This document shows positions 1 to 11,900 of a DNA stretch of 64,000 bases, piece after piece. Numbering within the stretch: position 1 is the first letter of the stretch; each line of letters opens with the position of its first letter. The position numbers were made by a program, and so were the translations under genes. The stretch spans positions 310,001 to 374,000 of the forward strand of contig CADASL010000004.1 in the NCBI GenBank assembly GCA_902790595.1, given 5' to 3'. The notes under the pieces were generated by a model. That model did no database searches. It was not told the origin of the DNA and saw only the letters and a program-made list of their open reading frames with translations. Source of the stretch: an uncultured Bacteroidales bacterium (GTDB lineage Bacteria; Bacteroidota; Bacteroidia; Bacteroidales; SZUA-534).

Positions 1-1
1 G

Positions 2-3000
2 AAAAGCCTGACTGATGATGCAAGTGTTGGAAACTATTTGATAGCGAGTGAATTACCACTATTCGACCTCGTTCTGAAAAATGAGCAAAATGAACCATCG
101 AACAAATCCTATGTAAAGCACTATATTGATAACAAAGGTGATGTGGTGGCTTCAACTGTGATTAAACACGATTTGACAATAGACAGCGATGTGATTTTCG
201 ATACCAATGGCAAGAAAATAACCATTGGCGGCAGCCTGATTGTCAACAGCGGGGCAAAAGTTTACACTAAAAACTCGGAGTTTGTAATGACTGGCACGGG
301 TAACATTACAATTAATGGCGCCATTGAAAACAGCTCAACAGATAATACCCCGGGTTTCAACAAACTGACTATTGCCGAGAACGCGAGGATTAAATTTGAC
401 AACGGTGTTGATGTACGCGGGAAATTCACTCTTGCCGAAGGTGCTGAAATGCTCGATAACTCCAACGACAACGTCTACACAATGTATGGCGACGCTGAGT
501 TTGACGGCACCTATGCCCGTGAGGAGACAGGCGCAGGCAAGATTGTGGTTAAGGGAAGCAAGATATTAAGCACAGGCGCTGGTAAGGTCAACAATTTGGA
601 GATTAACACAGGAAGTGAGCTCAAGCTTGAGAACCCCACAAACCCGGGCGCTTCAACTGCTCTCACCGTTACCGGGAAACTCGATTTTGCAAGCAACACG
701 CGATTCAACATTGGAAGCAGCAATCTGATATTGGACGAGAAATCGTCGGTTGAGGCCACTGGTGGTGAATTTGGCAATGAACGAATGATTCTTACTGTTG
801 GCTCGAGCGCACGTGGTGTAACAAGAGTATACAGCGAGGCTTCTAACAATTTTACTTTCCAATTCGGAATTCAGTCAAATGGCAATTACTATTACACTCC
901 GGCAACCATTGGTTACAGCGCGGCCGATGTCTATGGCAGCATAACATCGCTGCCAATTTCGGGATACGCTTTCCGTACAACGGAGTCGCTCTACTGTTAC
1001 TGGAAGAACAGCTCAGCAGGATTTGAGAACCCCGGAACTATGACGTTCATCGGACGTTGGTTCTCTGATAACCTTACAAATGGCTCTGTGCCCACCTCAT
1101 ATGAGGCTGGCCGCAAACCGCTAACAGGCGATTGGGAACGCTATGGCACAGCTTCGGTAAATGTTGCCGGAAGGGTTGACTGCCCCGAAGAACGTTATAT
1201 GCAGATTGCGGATGAAGTTGATGCCAGCGGTTATTACTCCTGCGGTATCCACAATGCCTTTGTTGATTGTACACAGCTTTACACATCAAGAGTTGCCGAA
1301 GAAACAGGTGTTGTCAACTGGAATGATCCGAATTCGTGGTCGAGAGAGGAGTGCGGCGAGCCTGCGGGCATTACCCCCGGCAATACCACCGCCGTTCAGA
1401 TTGGCGGCAATGGCAAGCATCATAAAGTAGTAATAACTGAAAATGGAAAATCGTGTGCAAGTTTGAATATAATGCCAGGGTCAACTTTGGATTTGGGAAC
1501 GACAAGCAATCATAATTTCCAAATCATTGAAGTTGATGAGGCTATTGGCGCCGGAACATTGGAGTTGGCGTCAGCCAAATTCCCGAGAGGCGACTTTGGC
1601 AAATTCCTCGGCGCGAACGGTGGCACGGTGAAGTATTATGTAAATGAGGGTAGTGTCGGATATACCATTCCAAATAAATCAGAGGGTAATGAAACCACGC
1701 TTGCCAATTATTGCAATTTGACAGTTGGCGGTTGCGCTGCCGACAAGCGGATCACTATGCCGAACCAGAACATTACCGTTTACAGAAATTTCACTGTTGA
1801 GGGATGGGCGAAGTCGTGCAGTTATGAAGCGCGCACTGTGACTATCGACAGCAATATGGTAATCAAGAACGATGTTGCAAGAGAGGTGGCAAATGGTGGG
1901 TTCTCATTCTGGGAAGATGGCAGCAGGAAAAGGGTTCAGACATATAAAGTTTTGGGAAATGTGATTGTCGCCGAAGACGCTGAACTGACTGTTGGTGGCG
2001 AAAAATCCCCCGCATCAACAGCTAACAAACTCGAAATAGGTGGCGATTTGAAGGTTGACGGTTTGTTCTGCGCCAAAAACGATTCTTGCGTGTTCAACAC
2101 TGTGTTCAGAGGGGCGAACAACGCTAAAATCTACGGCAGCACCGCTTCAGACATAATGTTTAATACGCTTGAATGCAACAAGGATAACGCTTCGGCGAAG
2201 CTGATTCTTGCTACCTACAAAATCAAATCGGCAACGGAAGGCAGAGCACACCCAAATGGCTATTTAATGACATTCACAAGAGGAGCACTGGAGGTTGACT
2301 TCGACAATCCGGAAGATGCCATAACTTTAACCAAGAAGGCAGATTTCACTATTCCTGCTGAAGGCTGCTTGTCGATTGTATCGGGCAAGGTTCTTGTAAC
2401 CCAGGAAACTGATGCCACAAACTTGAAATTGTCTGGCCAACTGATAATCGAAAGTCAAGGCAGCCTGGCTGTGGGATCCTCCGGTTACAACTGTTTGGCA
2501 TATGCGCCATACGGCCGTCCGACTGTGATAATTAATGGAGGCAGTCTGACTGTAGCGGGGCAAATATGCCGACAAGATGGTCAAACAATTGGCAACCTTG
2601 TTTGGGAACAGAACGGAGGCAATGTTGAAGTAAAAGCATCCGGCAGAACAAGTTGGCGAGCACAGCGGGGTGCATTCGAGATATTGAACACTGGTATCGG
2701 TTCGTTCACAATGAGAGGCGGCACATTGAAAATAAACAATGGCGGTGGTGTCGACACTTACGGCGACATTTACATTGTTCCTACAGAATCGGAGTGCACC
2801 GGAGGAACAATAATTGTTGGTGGCGGCAACCAGAAACTTCAAACATCAATACCGCTTTGCCACTTGAAAGTCAATACTGGCAGCTCTGTTGCTGTTTATA
2901 ACTACAACATCACTCTCGATTCGCTCACAATCGATGGCACGGGCGTATTCGACGCGCAAGAGCACAACGTCACCATCCACAAGGCTTTTGCCAACCGCAA

Positions 3001-6000
3001 CAATCAGTCAGACGACCTTGTCAATAAAACTAGCCGCGGATATGTTACCGGCTCGTCCGACCAAATTACCCGGTTCGAGGGCAACACATCCATCGAGTGT
3101 ATCGGCGATTTCTCGACTCAGTTCGGTATGCTGGAGATTGATGGCGATTTGACACTGAAGCCCGGCTGCTCAAAAATCAGGGTGGCAAAAGACCTGAATC
3201 AGGAGAGCGGTACCGTAACCGACAATGGCAACGTCATATCGCTCTATGGCGACTTGTGGTATGAGGGTGTGTTTGACGGCACCGGTGGTATCGATTTCTG
3301 CAACAAAGATGTCAAACAAACCATCCACGGAAGTGAAAACGATGTCCGCCGTTTGGGAACCATCATTATCAGCAACCCCAACGAGGTTTGGCTGAACACA
3401 TCGATTCACGTCACTCGAAGCATTCGTCTTGGTTCGTCACTCTACTCCGGACTCCATCGAATTGTACTCGACGAGAACGCGGTAATTACGGACAAAGATG
3501 GTTCGAGTGGATTCAGCAGCACCCGTATGATTCGTCTCAATGGTGAGCACGAGGATGGCGGCATTGTCAAGTATCTCCAAACCGGCCCATCGTCGTTCAT
3601 ACTTCCTATCGGAATTGTTGATAATGGTGTAAGGCATTACACGCCAGCCGCATATAACTTTGCTGTCAATCCATATGATGATGCTTTGATAAGAGTCAAA
3701 ACCATCAACTTCAAACACAGGAATATTTCCGAGACGCCATCGAAATGGCTCAATTACTATTGGTCAGTCGATGCCGAAGGGTTTGAAGAGACAAGTAATG
3801 ATGTTGCTGATAATTGCAATTTCAATGTTACGCAAACCTACACTTTCACTGACGGCAAAGTCGATGGCGATGACACTAAAACAATGCTGCCGGAATTCTT
3901 GTACTTCAAAGGTGTTGATTACAAGTGGGCAGAGTTGGGTGACCATGCCGAAATAGATGGCAACCAAATCATATTCAATAATTTCGGACACATTCAAGGT
4001 GATTATACAGCGGGAGTTGTCGGCACCAGCACCATATACACTGGGCTTCCTGCGCTCTACTCACGCAAAAGCGGCGAGTGGAACTCAGCTGACACTTGGG
4101 AGAAACTTATAGATGAAAATGCGGACCCGAGCCTTCCCGAATCGTGGGTGGTGTCATCTACCGCTCCCAACGGCAACCCAATCCATATCAGACCGGGCGA
4201 CACTGTTACTGTCACTGAAGTTCTCAGGTCATATTGCTTATACTTCGACAATACTAACCGCGACGGTAGCGCAAGCACTGAGCTTGGTGTTCTCGACATT
4301 GGTTCGGTACAGGGATGTAGTTTCGGACCGGTTATGGGTGCCGGATGGCTGTGTATGAAGCCAAATGCCGAAAGACAATACAAAATGCCCGCCGGCGGAT
4401 TCGACGAGTTCCTGCGGGACGAGCGGACAGTTGTTGAATTTGGCGGGGGCGATGGATTCCTGCCAACATCTACCATCGGTCACGTTTCGCTGCCGTTGCA
4501 GAATGTGGTTCTGTCGGGAAGCGGTATTAAAACTCTTACCAGAGAGGATGGAGAGTATATTAATGGTGATATGATTATCAGGAACGGCACCACGTTGCGG
4601 TTCAACAACACCCCGATTCACATCAAGGGCAATTGGATTGACTATAACAAGACAACGTCGGGTTTTGATGGCGGAAATAGCGATTCGAAATCGCTCGTAG
4701 AGTTTAACGGTACCGCCCAACAACAAAAATTATCGGTGGCTAACGACCAGACTGCATTCTGGAAACTGAAAATCAACAACCCGAACGGCGTGGCATTGGT
4801 AAGGAACGATTCCGCATTAGTATCAACCGCCCAAGTGCGCATTGGCAAGGAATTAATCCTTGGCAACGGCGATTTGACAAGTTCCGACACTGTTTACCCG
4901 GTAATGGCGTCGGCAGCCACAATCACCGGTGCGGGCGCAGGCTCGTACATCAACGGACCAATTGGCCGGTTGATGGGTAACGACAATTTCACCTTCCCGG
5001 TAGGCGGCGGCGACGAATACGCACCAATAACTGTTGTTGAGCCCAAACCCAAAGTGGCTGGCGAGTTGTGGATAATCACATACCATAACAGCGACGCGTA
5101 TGCCAGCACGTCTTGCGATCCTACGCTGACTAAGGCCTGCCAGACTGAGTATTGGACGGTGTCGGCACCAAATGGAGCTACATCCAAACTGAGAATTCGT
5201 GTAAACGACCATTCGTTCGGCGGCATTGACAATACCAACCTCAAGCGTGTCAAAATTGTCGGGCTGAATAATGCCGAGACCTTATGGAGTCTGATTAACA
5301 GTTCGCACGTGGCAGGAACATCTCTGCCTCAGGCAATGGTGTTAACATCGGGCCAGGTGACCTTCAGCAACCACAAAGCCTACTCGCTCGGCTTTGCTGG
5401 CGCAACCGCTAACCTAATGGTGGCTGACGGTGCTATGAATCAAAATTACTATATCTGCGATGGCGACAACGAGGATTATGACGGCGACGGCTCCCCCGAC
5501 AAGATTGAAGTGCCAATTTACTTCAAGGGCATTGGCGGACCATATAGGGTTACGTATAGCGTAAACCTGAATGGTGTGAGCAAGAATGTTGTTAAGAACG
5601 TCACTGTGGATAATAACAACATTGGCCTGCTTACTTTCACAGGACATGAGTTGGGCGCTATGTTCGACCAAACAGAAGGTTACAACACACACCCATACAA
5701 TATCAAGCTCGTATCGGTATATGAGGACGGCGATTTGGCGATAATCTCGGTTCGTGATAATACTGCTTCGCTATATGTTATGTACAATGCAGTGCCGGAA
5801 ATCACCGGTGCCAGATATGTGGGAATGCACGATGTCAGAAGATACACGACTGATGAGGACGCTGCGGTAATCGACGGCGGTTACAGTCCAAAGAATCCAT
5901 ACACTTGGGAAGTCTTGGACGGAGATTATTCAAGCAAGGTCTCTGTTGCCGACGGTGAATCGCTCACCAGCCACGAGACTAAGTTTAGCTTTGATCAAAA

Positions 6001-8629
6001 TACCGCAGAGTACGATGTAACACTGAGAATGACAAAGGTTTATAAGACAATCAAGGACGGTACATCAACTTGCAGCCGGTGGGCGGACAAAACTGTCAGT
6101 GTGAAAAACAAACCGCAGCCAAGGATTCATTCGGTTACCACCGGTGATGTGTATGCGGCTTGCACCGGTTCGGAATATGTTTATGAAACAGAGAGAATCG
6201 AAGGTCATAATTACGTTTGGACAGTTGCGGGTGGAAGCAAGACTGTTGAACCGTCTGCCCCGAATATCTGTAAAGTGATTTGGTCATCGGGTCCGGCCAA
6301 GATAAAAGTGGTGGAGAGCGTAACGTTCGACGATGACCCGGTTGAAGGTGCTGACTCTACCGAGATACAACTTCACGAAGGAATATCGATTGGTGCGGGT
6401 CAAAACACCTTGGCTGATAATTCATACGCTTGCGACAGAACATATGGTTCTGTGGTTATCGGCAACTCAAATGGCGCGCTCACTTATACTCTCTATTCGG
6501 GAACAACAGCCCTTAGCGAGAGCAAAACTGGCAAAACAGGCGAGGAGATTTCATTACAAACAAAGAGACAATTGCTGTACGATGATGCAACATCGATTGA
6601 CTACTATGTTTTGGTGGAAAACATCGGTTGCCGCGACACAATCAAAGAAAAAAGCATCATCTTGCGTCAGAAGCCGATTCTTAAAGAAGTTCCTGAGGTG
6701 AGCAGTTCCGATTTGTATGTTAACAACCTTGCGGTTATTGATGGAGAGGTATTGGAATCAGGCTCTGCGCTGATAGATTCCTACGATTTTGTTTACAGTT
6801 CTGAGGGAGTTACATATGACAGCGGAGAAACTCCCGAAAATTGGCAAAAAGATTTCGCCAACTACGATAGGGTGACTAAAAACAAGTTAAAAGTTCGGGT
6901 TCCGTATGCCGACAGATTCAAGGGCTCGCTGAATGTTTACAAAACATATCCTGAGATAGAATGCTCAAGCAGTTACGAAATTAATGCAGGAATCATCAGC
7001 CACGATTATCTCTGGCGTGGTTCCGACGATGATTGGAATCAGGGTTATAACTGGTGGCCAGGTGTAAAACCGACAGGAACCAACAATGTGGTTGTGCGTT
7101 CGGGCAAATACATCAGTGACGGAATTGGCGCATCTGACTCAGAAGATATGAAGACTCCAAAGTTGTCGGAAAGCACTAGTGTCAGAAATGTCAAAATTGA
7201 GTCGGGTGAGATTAAAGTTGATGATTACACACTCACCATCAACGGCGATGTTGATTGTGCAGGCAAGTTCACGGGTGCCGGTACTGTAAGGTTCACCGAT
7301 GCCGAGCATACTGTTTCCGGCTCATCGGTTGAGTTCGCCAATCTGACTAACGAAGGCACAGTAACTGCTAATAGCAATCTGGCAGTGAAGGGCAATTTGA
7401 CCAACAGCGGCGGCTTCGTTGGTACTGACACTGTTAAATTGTCCGGCACATCATCAGTGCAGACAATTGCGGGCAATGGTTCGTTCGCCAATATAACCTT
7501 CAGCAACCCCAATGGCGTCACTGTAAGCGGTGAACCAACATTTAACGGTACAATGTCATTTGCTAGTGGTTTAGTGACACCTGTTAGCCAAATCAATGTT
7601 GAGGCTGGCGGAAGTATGGTGAAGACCGGCAACAGCTGGGTTGTAGGAACGGTACAGAAAACTTGGGCAACAGGAAATACCGACCCATTCACGTTCATTG
7701 TCGGAAGCGAGAACCGTTTGGGTATGGTTGGAGTTGAACCAAACACTGGAGGCAATTCATTTACCGCAAGTTATACATACACAGCCTCCGCAGAGCCTGT
7801 AACTAGTAATATGCCAACAGGAATGACACGTGCAAGTGGAATGGAAATGTGGGATGTGCACGGTCCGGTGCCAAGCAAACTGACTCTCTATTGGGCTGAT
7901 TATGACGGAAGCGGCATCACCGATATGGCGGATGGTCTGGTTATAGCCCACAAAATAGGGAGCAATTGGGAAATGATTGATAATGTTACCGTTGATTTCA
8001 CAGGTAAAAACATCAAAATGAACTCACCAGTAACAAGCTATAGTGATTTCACTTTTGGCACAAAGAACACAGACCCTGACATCCATCCCCTCCCCGTAAC
8101 CTTCACCGCCTTCAGCGGCCGTCAGGAGGGCAGCAGCATTGTGCTTGAGTGGGCCACAATGTCGGAGAAGGATAACGATTACTTCGAGATTGAGCGTTCG
8201 ATTGACGGTGTCAACTTTGTCACAATCGGCTACGTCGATGGTGCAGGTGATTCCGACCGCCGCATCGACTACACCTTCAGCGACAACGCACCCGAAAGCG
8301 GCTATTGCTACTATCGTCTGTCGCAAGTTGATTTCGATGGCACCCGCGCTTATGCCGACAAGGTAATCAGCGTTCAGTACACTGGCGACGAGGTTGCGCA
8401 GCTCACCATTGTGCCGAACCCGACCGACGGACGCTTCCGCGTGAGCGCCACCGGCTCAATGGCGGGCGGAGTTGTCCAGATGCTCTCGCAGACAGGCAAT
8501 GTGGTTCGCACCGTCAATGTCGACAGCTTCGATGCCACGCTCGACATCAGCGACCTGCCGAGCGGAATCTACGTTCTGCGGTTTACAGCCAACAACCGTG
8601 TTCTGCAGCAGAAAGTTGTGAAATTCTAA
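2..8629 (+). CDS. Giant T9SS-secreted surface protein, 5' end outside window
   Basis: The frame is open from base 2 with no upstream stop, so the 2863-residue stretch usually started at the TTG at 38 is only the C-terminal part. The chain is built of beta-strand-rich segments with short repeated phrases (tGkitigGslivnsGa type) and several WN...W modules: NWNDPNSW near base 1320, EWNSADTW near 4080, DWNQGYNWW near 7030. A PKD-like stretch with the phrase YVWTVAGG lies near 6200. The end has an LPVTFTAFSG module followed by a type A T9SS sorting domain: PNPTDGRF, then SGIYVLRF, ending in KVVKF. Family knowledge: such proteins cross the outer membrane through the T9SS and are often cell-surface attached or adhesive. 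It aligns along its length with roughly residues 1200 onward of the next gene, so about 1100 residues are probably missing upstream. No enzymatic domain was recognised. Confidence 0.85.
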   Translation, partial: KSLTDDASVGNYLIASELPLFDLVLKNEQNEPSNKSYVKHYIDNKGDVVASTVIKHDLTIDSDVIFDTNGKKITIGGSLIVNSGAKVYTKNSEFVMTGTGNITINGAIENSSTDNTPGFNKLTIAENARIKFDNGVDVRGKFTLAEGAEMLDNSNDNVYTMYGDAEFDGTYAREETGAGKIVVKGSKILSTGAGKVNNLEINTGSELKLENPTNPGASTALTVTGKLDFASNTRFNIGSSNLILDEKSSVEATGGEFGNERMILTVGSSARGVTRVYSEASNNFTFQFGIQSNGNYYYTPATIGYSAADVYGSITSLPISGYAFRTTESLYCYWKNSSAGFENPGTMTFIGRWFSDNLTNGSVPTSYEAGRKPLTGDWERYGTASVNVAGRVDCPEERYMQIADEVDASGYYSCGIHNAFVDCTQLYTSRVAEETGVVNWNDPNSWSREECGEPAGITPGNTTAVQIGGNGKHHKVVITENGKSCASLNIMPGSTLDLGTTSNHNFQIIEVDEAIGAGTLELASAKFPRGDFGKFLGANGGTVKYYVNEGSVGYTIPNKSEGNETTLANYCNLTVGGCAADKRITMPNQNITVYRNFTVEGWAKSCSYEARTVTIDSNMVIKNDVAREVANGGFSFWEDGSRKRVQTYKVLGNVIVAEDAELTVGGEKSPASTANKLEIGGDLKVDGLFCAKNDSCVFNTVFRGANNAKIYGSTASDIMFNTLECNKDNASAKLILATYKIKSATEGRAHPNGYLMTFTRGALEVDFDNPEDAITLTKKADFTIPAEGCLSIVSGKVLVTQETDATNLKLSGQLIIESQGSLAVGSSGYNCLAYAPYGRPTVIINGGSLTVAGQICRQDGQTIGNLVWEQNGGNVEVKASGRTSWRAQRGAFEILNTGIGSFTMRGGTLKINNGGGVDTYGDIYIVPTESECTGGTIIVGGGNQKLQTSIPLCHLKVNTGSSVAVYNYNITLDSLTIDGTGVFDAQEHNVTIHKAFANRNNQSDDLVNKTSRGYVTGSSDQITRFEGNTSIECIGDFSTQFGMLEIDGDLTLKPGCSKIRVAKDLNQESGTVTDNGNVISLYGDLWYEGVFDGTGGIDFCNKDVKQTIHGSENDVRRLGTIIISNPNEVWLNTSIHVTRSIRLGSSLYSGLHRIVLDENAVITDKDGSSGFSSTRMIRLNGEHEDGGIVKYLQTGPSSFILPIGIVDNGVRHYTPAAYNFAVNPYDDALIRVKTINFKHRNISETPSKWLNYYWSVDAEGFEETSNDVADNCNFNVTQTYTFTDGKVDGDDTKTMLPEFLYFKGVDYKWAELGDHAEIDGNQIIFNNFGHIQGDYTAGVVGTSTIYTGLPALYSRKSGEWNSADTWEKLIDENADPSLPESWVVSSTAPNGNPIHIRPGDTVTVTEVLRSYCLYFDNTNRDGSASTELGVLDIGSVQGCSFGPVMGAGWLCMKPNAERQYKMPAGGFDEFLRDERTVVEFGGGDGFLPTSTIGHVSLPLQNVVLSGSGIKTLTREDGEYINGDMIIRNGTTLRFNNTPIHIKGNWIDYNKTTSGFDGGNSDSKSLVEFNGTAQQQKLSVANDQTAFWKLKINNPNGVALVRNDSALVSTAQVRIGKELILGNGDLTSSDTVYPVMASAATITGAGAGSYINGPIGRLMGNDNFTFPVGGGDEYAPITVVEPKPKVAGELWIITYHNSDAYASTSCDPTLTKACQTEYWTVSAPNGATSKLRIRVNDHSFGGIDNTNLKRVKIVGLNNAETLWSLINSSHVAGTSLPQAMVLTSGQVTFSNHKAYSLGFAGATANLMVADGAMNQNYYICDGDNEDYDGDGSPDKIEVPIYFKGIGGPYRVTYSVNLNGVSKNVVKNVTVDNNNIGLLTFTGHELGAMFDQTEGYNTHPYNIKLVSVYEDGDLAIISVRDNTASLYVMYNAVPEITGARYVGMHDVRRYTTDEDAAVIDGGYSPKNPYTWEVLDGDYSSKVSVADGESLTSHETKFSFDQNTAEYDVTLRMTKVYKTIKDGTSTCSRWADKTVSVKNKPQPRIHSVTTGDVYAACTGSEYVYETERIEGHNYVWTVAGGSKTVEPSAPNICKVIWSSGPAKIKVVESVTFDDDPVEGADSTEIQLHEGISIGAGQNTLADNSYACDRTYGSVVIGNSNGALTYTLYSGTTALSESKTGKTGEEISLQTKRQLLYDDATSIDYYVLVENIGCRDTIKEKSIILRQKPILKEVPEVSSSDLYVNNLAVIDGEVLESGSALIDSYDFVYSSEGVTYDSGETPENWQKDFANYDRVTKNKLKVRVPYADRFKGSLNVYKTYPEIECSSSYEINAGIISHDYLWRGSDDDWNQGYNWWPGVKPTGTNNVVVRSGKYISDGIGASDSEDMKTPKLSESTSVRNVKIESGEIKVDDYTLTINGDVDCAGKFTGAGTVRFTDAEHTVSGSSVEFANLTNEGTVTANSNLAVKGNLTNSGGFVGTDTVKLSGTSSVQTIAGNGSFANITFSNPNGVTVSGEPTFNGTMSFASGLVTPVSQINVEAGGSMVKTGNSWVVGTVQKTWATGNTDPFTFIVGSENRLGMVGVEPNTGGNSFTASYTYTASAEPVTSNMPTGMTRASGMEMWDVHGPVPSKLTLYWADYDGSGITDMADGLVIAHKIGSNWEMIDNVTVDFTGKNIKMNSPVTSYSDFTFGTKNTDPDIHPLPVTFTAFSGRQEGSSIVLEWATMSEKDNDYFEIERSIDGVNFVTIGYVDGAGDSDRRIDYTFSDNAPESGYCYYRLSQVDFDGTRAYADKVISVQYTGDEVAQLTIVPNPTDGRFRVSATGSMAGGVVQMLSQTGNVVRTVNVDSFDATLDISDLPSGIYVLRFTANNRVLQQKVVKF
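8087..8582 (+). repeat. C-terminal cassette near-identical to 20359-20854
   Basis: About 495 bp covering the LPVTFTAFSG module and most of the T9SS sorting domain match the end of the next gene almost base for base, with few, mostly silent changes. The sequence just upstream and the last dozen codons are clearly diverged. This looks like a conserved sorting cassette homogenised by recombination (inference). Confidence 0.85.
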
Positions 8630-8665
8630 ATCAGTTGAGGGCGCATTCAGGACTCGTAGCATAGG

Positions 8666-8709
8666 AAAAACCGAAAGCCGAATCAGCAATGGTTCGGCTT
8701 TCGGTTTTT
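8666..8709 (+). terminator. Strong intrinsic terminator after the first giant gene
   Basis: A perfect 17-bp stem (8666-8682 with 8693-8709) encloses the 10-base loop tcagcaatgg, and the 3' arm ends in five T. The same loop recurs in the terminator of the second giant gene (20949-20958). The rest of the 8630-8991 gap is AT-rich and must hold the promoter of the next gene, but no clear TAnnTTTG box was found and there is no gene in it. Confidence 0.9.
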
Positions 8710-8991
8710 GTTGTGTTGAACAAATGCGTGTTGGAATAAATTGCTGACCTTGTGCGATGTAAATGTTATTCATTCTCTTTTTCTCCGTATAGAACAATTG
8801 CTTGCGCTGGTTTGAGGTACTGGTGTTCGTAATATTTGTTTGATTAGCACCTAAATGTCAACTTTTTGTCCCACTTTTTTATGCGATTATCAAAAAAATG
8901 ACAACCTCAAGCATATATAATGCGTATTAATATTCGCAGAAAACTCTGTTATGGGTATTTTTATGGTTTAAAATTGATGGGGGGCTTGATT

Positions 8992-11900
8992 ATGAAAAGT
9001 AATGTTTCAAATATGGCAATAATGACTAAAATCAAAGTTTTTGGGCTTTTGGCGTTGGCACTTGTTTTTGGTGTGAACAATGTGGTTTGGGGACAAGCGG
9101 GACCTATTAGGGATGTTAAAGGTGCCAAATTCACGTTAAAAAATTCCGCCGATGAAAACTGGACTAATGCAAGCAATTGGAACGTAACAGGAAAAAATCA
9201 AGCTAATGGTTCTTTCCCAGGACAAATAATGTACGACAACACGTTAAATCATGTATATTATGGTAATTATGGCTGTGGCATGGTTGAAATTGGCAGAACA
9301 ATAGTCTTTGGTAATATTTCTGACTATATTTATACCAACCGGACAAAACAGGCAACGGCCACAAGTTTTTGGTTTGATATTCAGCAACTGACATTAAACA
9401 GTGGATCCAATTTAACAATTAATGATAATTTGTATGTATCGGGAAGTGGTACAAAGGAAAATGCTTGTTTTACTTATAATGCAGGTTCATTAACCATTAA
9501 TGAGGGGAAAACATTATGGGTGGAAAAAAACTTTGATTTAAAAGCCGACCTAACAATTAATGGTGGAGGCACTCTCAAATTAGGTCGTAGAATAGTAGGT
9601 GGTGGAAAAACTTTAACAGCCAATGTTGATATAGACATTAATATTGCTGATGTTGGTGAACATGGAAATAAAGTAGATAATTTAAACCTCATTGCCAACA
9701 AAACCGTTACAATTAACCGAAACAACAATCTGTCATTTAAGGCATTAACAATAAACCCCCAAGGGCATTTCATTGCAAACTTTAACGCATCCAGCGATTA
9801 CCTAACCATGAATGGTGGTACATTGGAAATAGCGGATAATAAGACTCTCAAAATAAATAATGCAACTAAAATTAATGGTGAAAAGCAGGGGGCACGAACG
9901 CTGTTTGTAAATGAAGATGCCACTATTACAGGTAACGGAACTCTTGATGCTACAAGAATTGTTGTGGCTCCAGGCCACAAATTATATGTAGATGGCAACA
10001 TCACGCTAAATCAGCAGATAACACTTGATGGTAACATTGTCGTTAAAGATGGAAAAACCTTAACAATAAGCAGCAACCAGATTACTTTTACGGCAAATTC
10101 ATATTTTGGGGACGGCAATGGAATCATAGAATTTACCAACGACAATGCTTCCATTCGCAGCGTCACATCATGCGTGGGTGGAAACTTCAAAAGTGTAAAA
10201 ACTATTACCTACGCAGAATCTTGCACATATATGCTTTCAGGATTGTTCAATGACATTACAATCAATGCCGATGATAATAAGAATATTACGCTTTGCGGTG
10301 ATGTTGTATCCTCTGGTCAACTTACTTGGAATAAAAAGTCGCGGATAATACTTGACGGACACACGATGAATGTGGCTTTAATCACTTCCGGACAAGCGTT
10401 TGATGATAAACACTTGTTTGTTGCTGGTACAAAGGGAAGCATCTTGAAATATACAACAAATGCAATAAGCGATGGCATCCTGACATTACCTATAGGCACA
10501 TACAATGGCAACACCCTAAAGTATGAGTACTCTCCTGTCACGCTGGCAAGCGGAATAACACGGCAAGCAGGTTCGTTTATTACCGTGCAAGTCGCCGACA
10601 CGGCAATTTCAAACAAATCAACCGACCTTGAGCGCTGTTGGAAAATCAACGCCACTGGTGTTTCTCTGTCAAATGCCATAATTCAGTTTTCATATGCTGT
10701 TGACGATGATGGCCTGGGCTCTGCCGCTGACGATGCGCTTTGCGTTTACCACGACGGAGTTCGAGTTGCTACGGGAGCAACCATAAACAGCAGTGAACGC
10801 ATAATAACTATAGAAAGCCCCTCAAGCATTTCCGGCATTTGGACCGCCGCAGAACCTGATGATATAATAACCCTATACTCACACCGCAGTGGCAATTGGA
10901 ATGAAGCCACAATGTGGACCACCGACCCTACCGGCAAAACCGAAGTTGGCCAACAAGTGCCAGATAATACTTGCAATGTTGTGATACTCAACGGACACGC
11001 GGTGGAAGCCGACGGATTTGAAATGAGAGCCCGCTCTGTAAAAATAAGTGCCGGCGCAACGTTAAACATGGGGGATAATGCACAAGCCCATAGATTAAAA
11101 AATGTTTATGGGCAGGGGTTGTTGCGTATTGAGGGTGATTTCCCGTCTAATGGCAACTACAAATTGTTTGTGTCGCCCGATGGAGGAACCACGGAATTTT
11201 ATGGCAACCACTCGGACAACGATATACCAACCCAGTATGAATACAATAATCTTGTATTCAACTACGAAACTAATGTTACTCGCACCATAAAAACTAGCGA
11301 AAATAGCCTGAAGATAAACGGCAACCTTACGCTGAAAAAAGGTTCACTGAAGTATACAAAAAACAATCAGTCGATAACAGTAAGAGGTGATATTAAGATA
11401 GAGAGCGGTGCCGGTATATATATTTTCGAGGGCGGTGGCAACAAAAACAACGCCGACACATTGGTTGTGGGCGGCAATTTCGAAAACCACGGCATTGTAA
11501 AAATGACCATGCGTACAATCGACTCTTATACTGCCGGGAATGAACCCACAAACGATGAAGGCGGTAAAGGCCGCGGTGTTATCCGCTTTGTTGGCGAGCA
11601 TAATGTGAACTTCTATTGCTACAGTACAACCAATCTCAGCCAGCTTATAATTGATAAGGGTACTGATGAAACTTACCGTGTAACTTTATTCTCAAGTGCG
11701 GAAGGCAATTTCGGACTTTTGGGCAAAGCTACTGATTTTCATGTGCCAGATGCCGACAATACTCCAGACAACCCGGTTGCCATATACAAGCCGCTATGGC
11801 TGAAAAACGGAACTTTGGAACTAACTGGCAATTTGCATATTTACTCGTTATCGGAAGGTGGAAATGACAACTTCTTTATTCCTCTTAACGGTTGCTTACA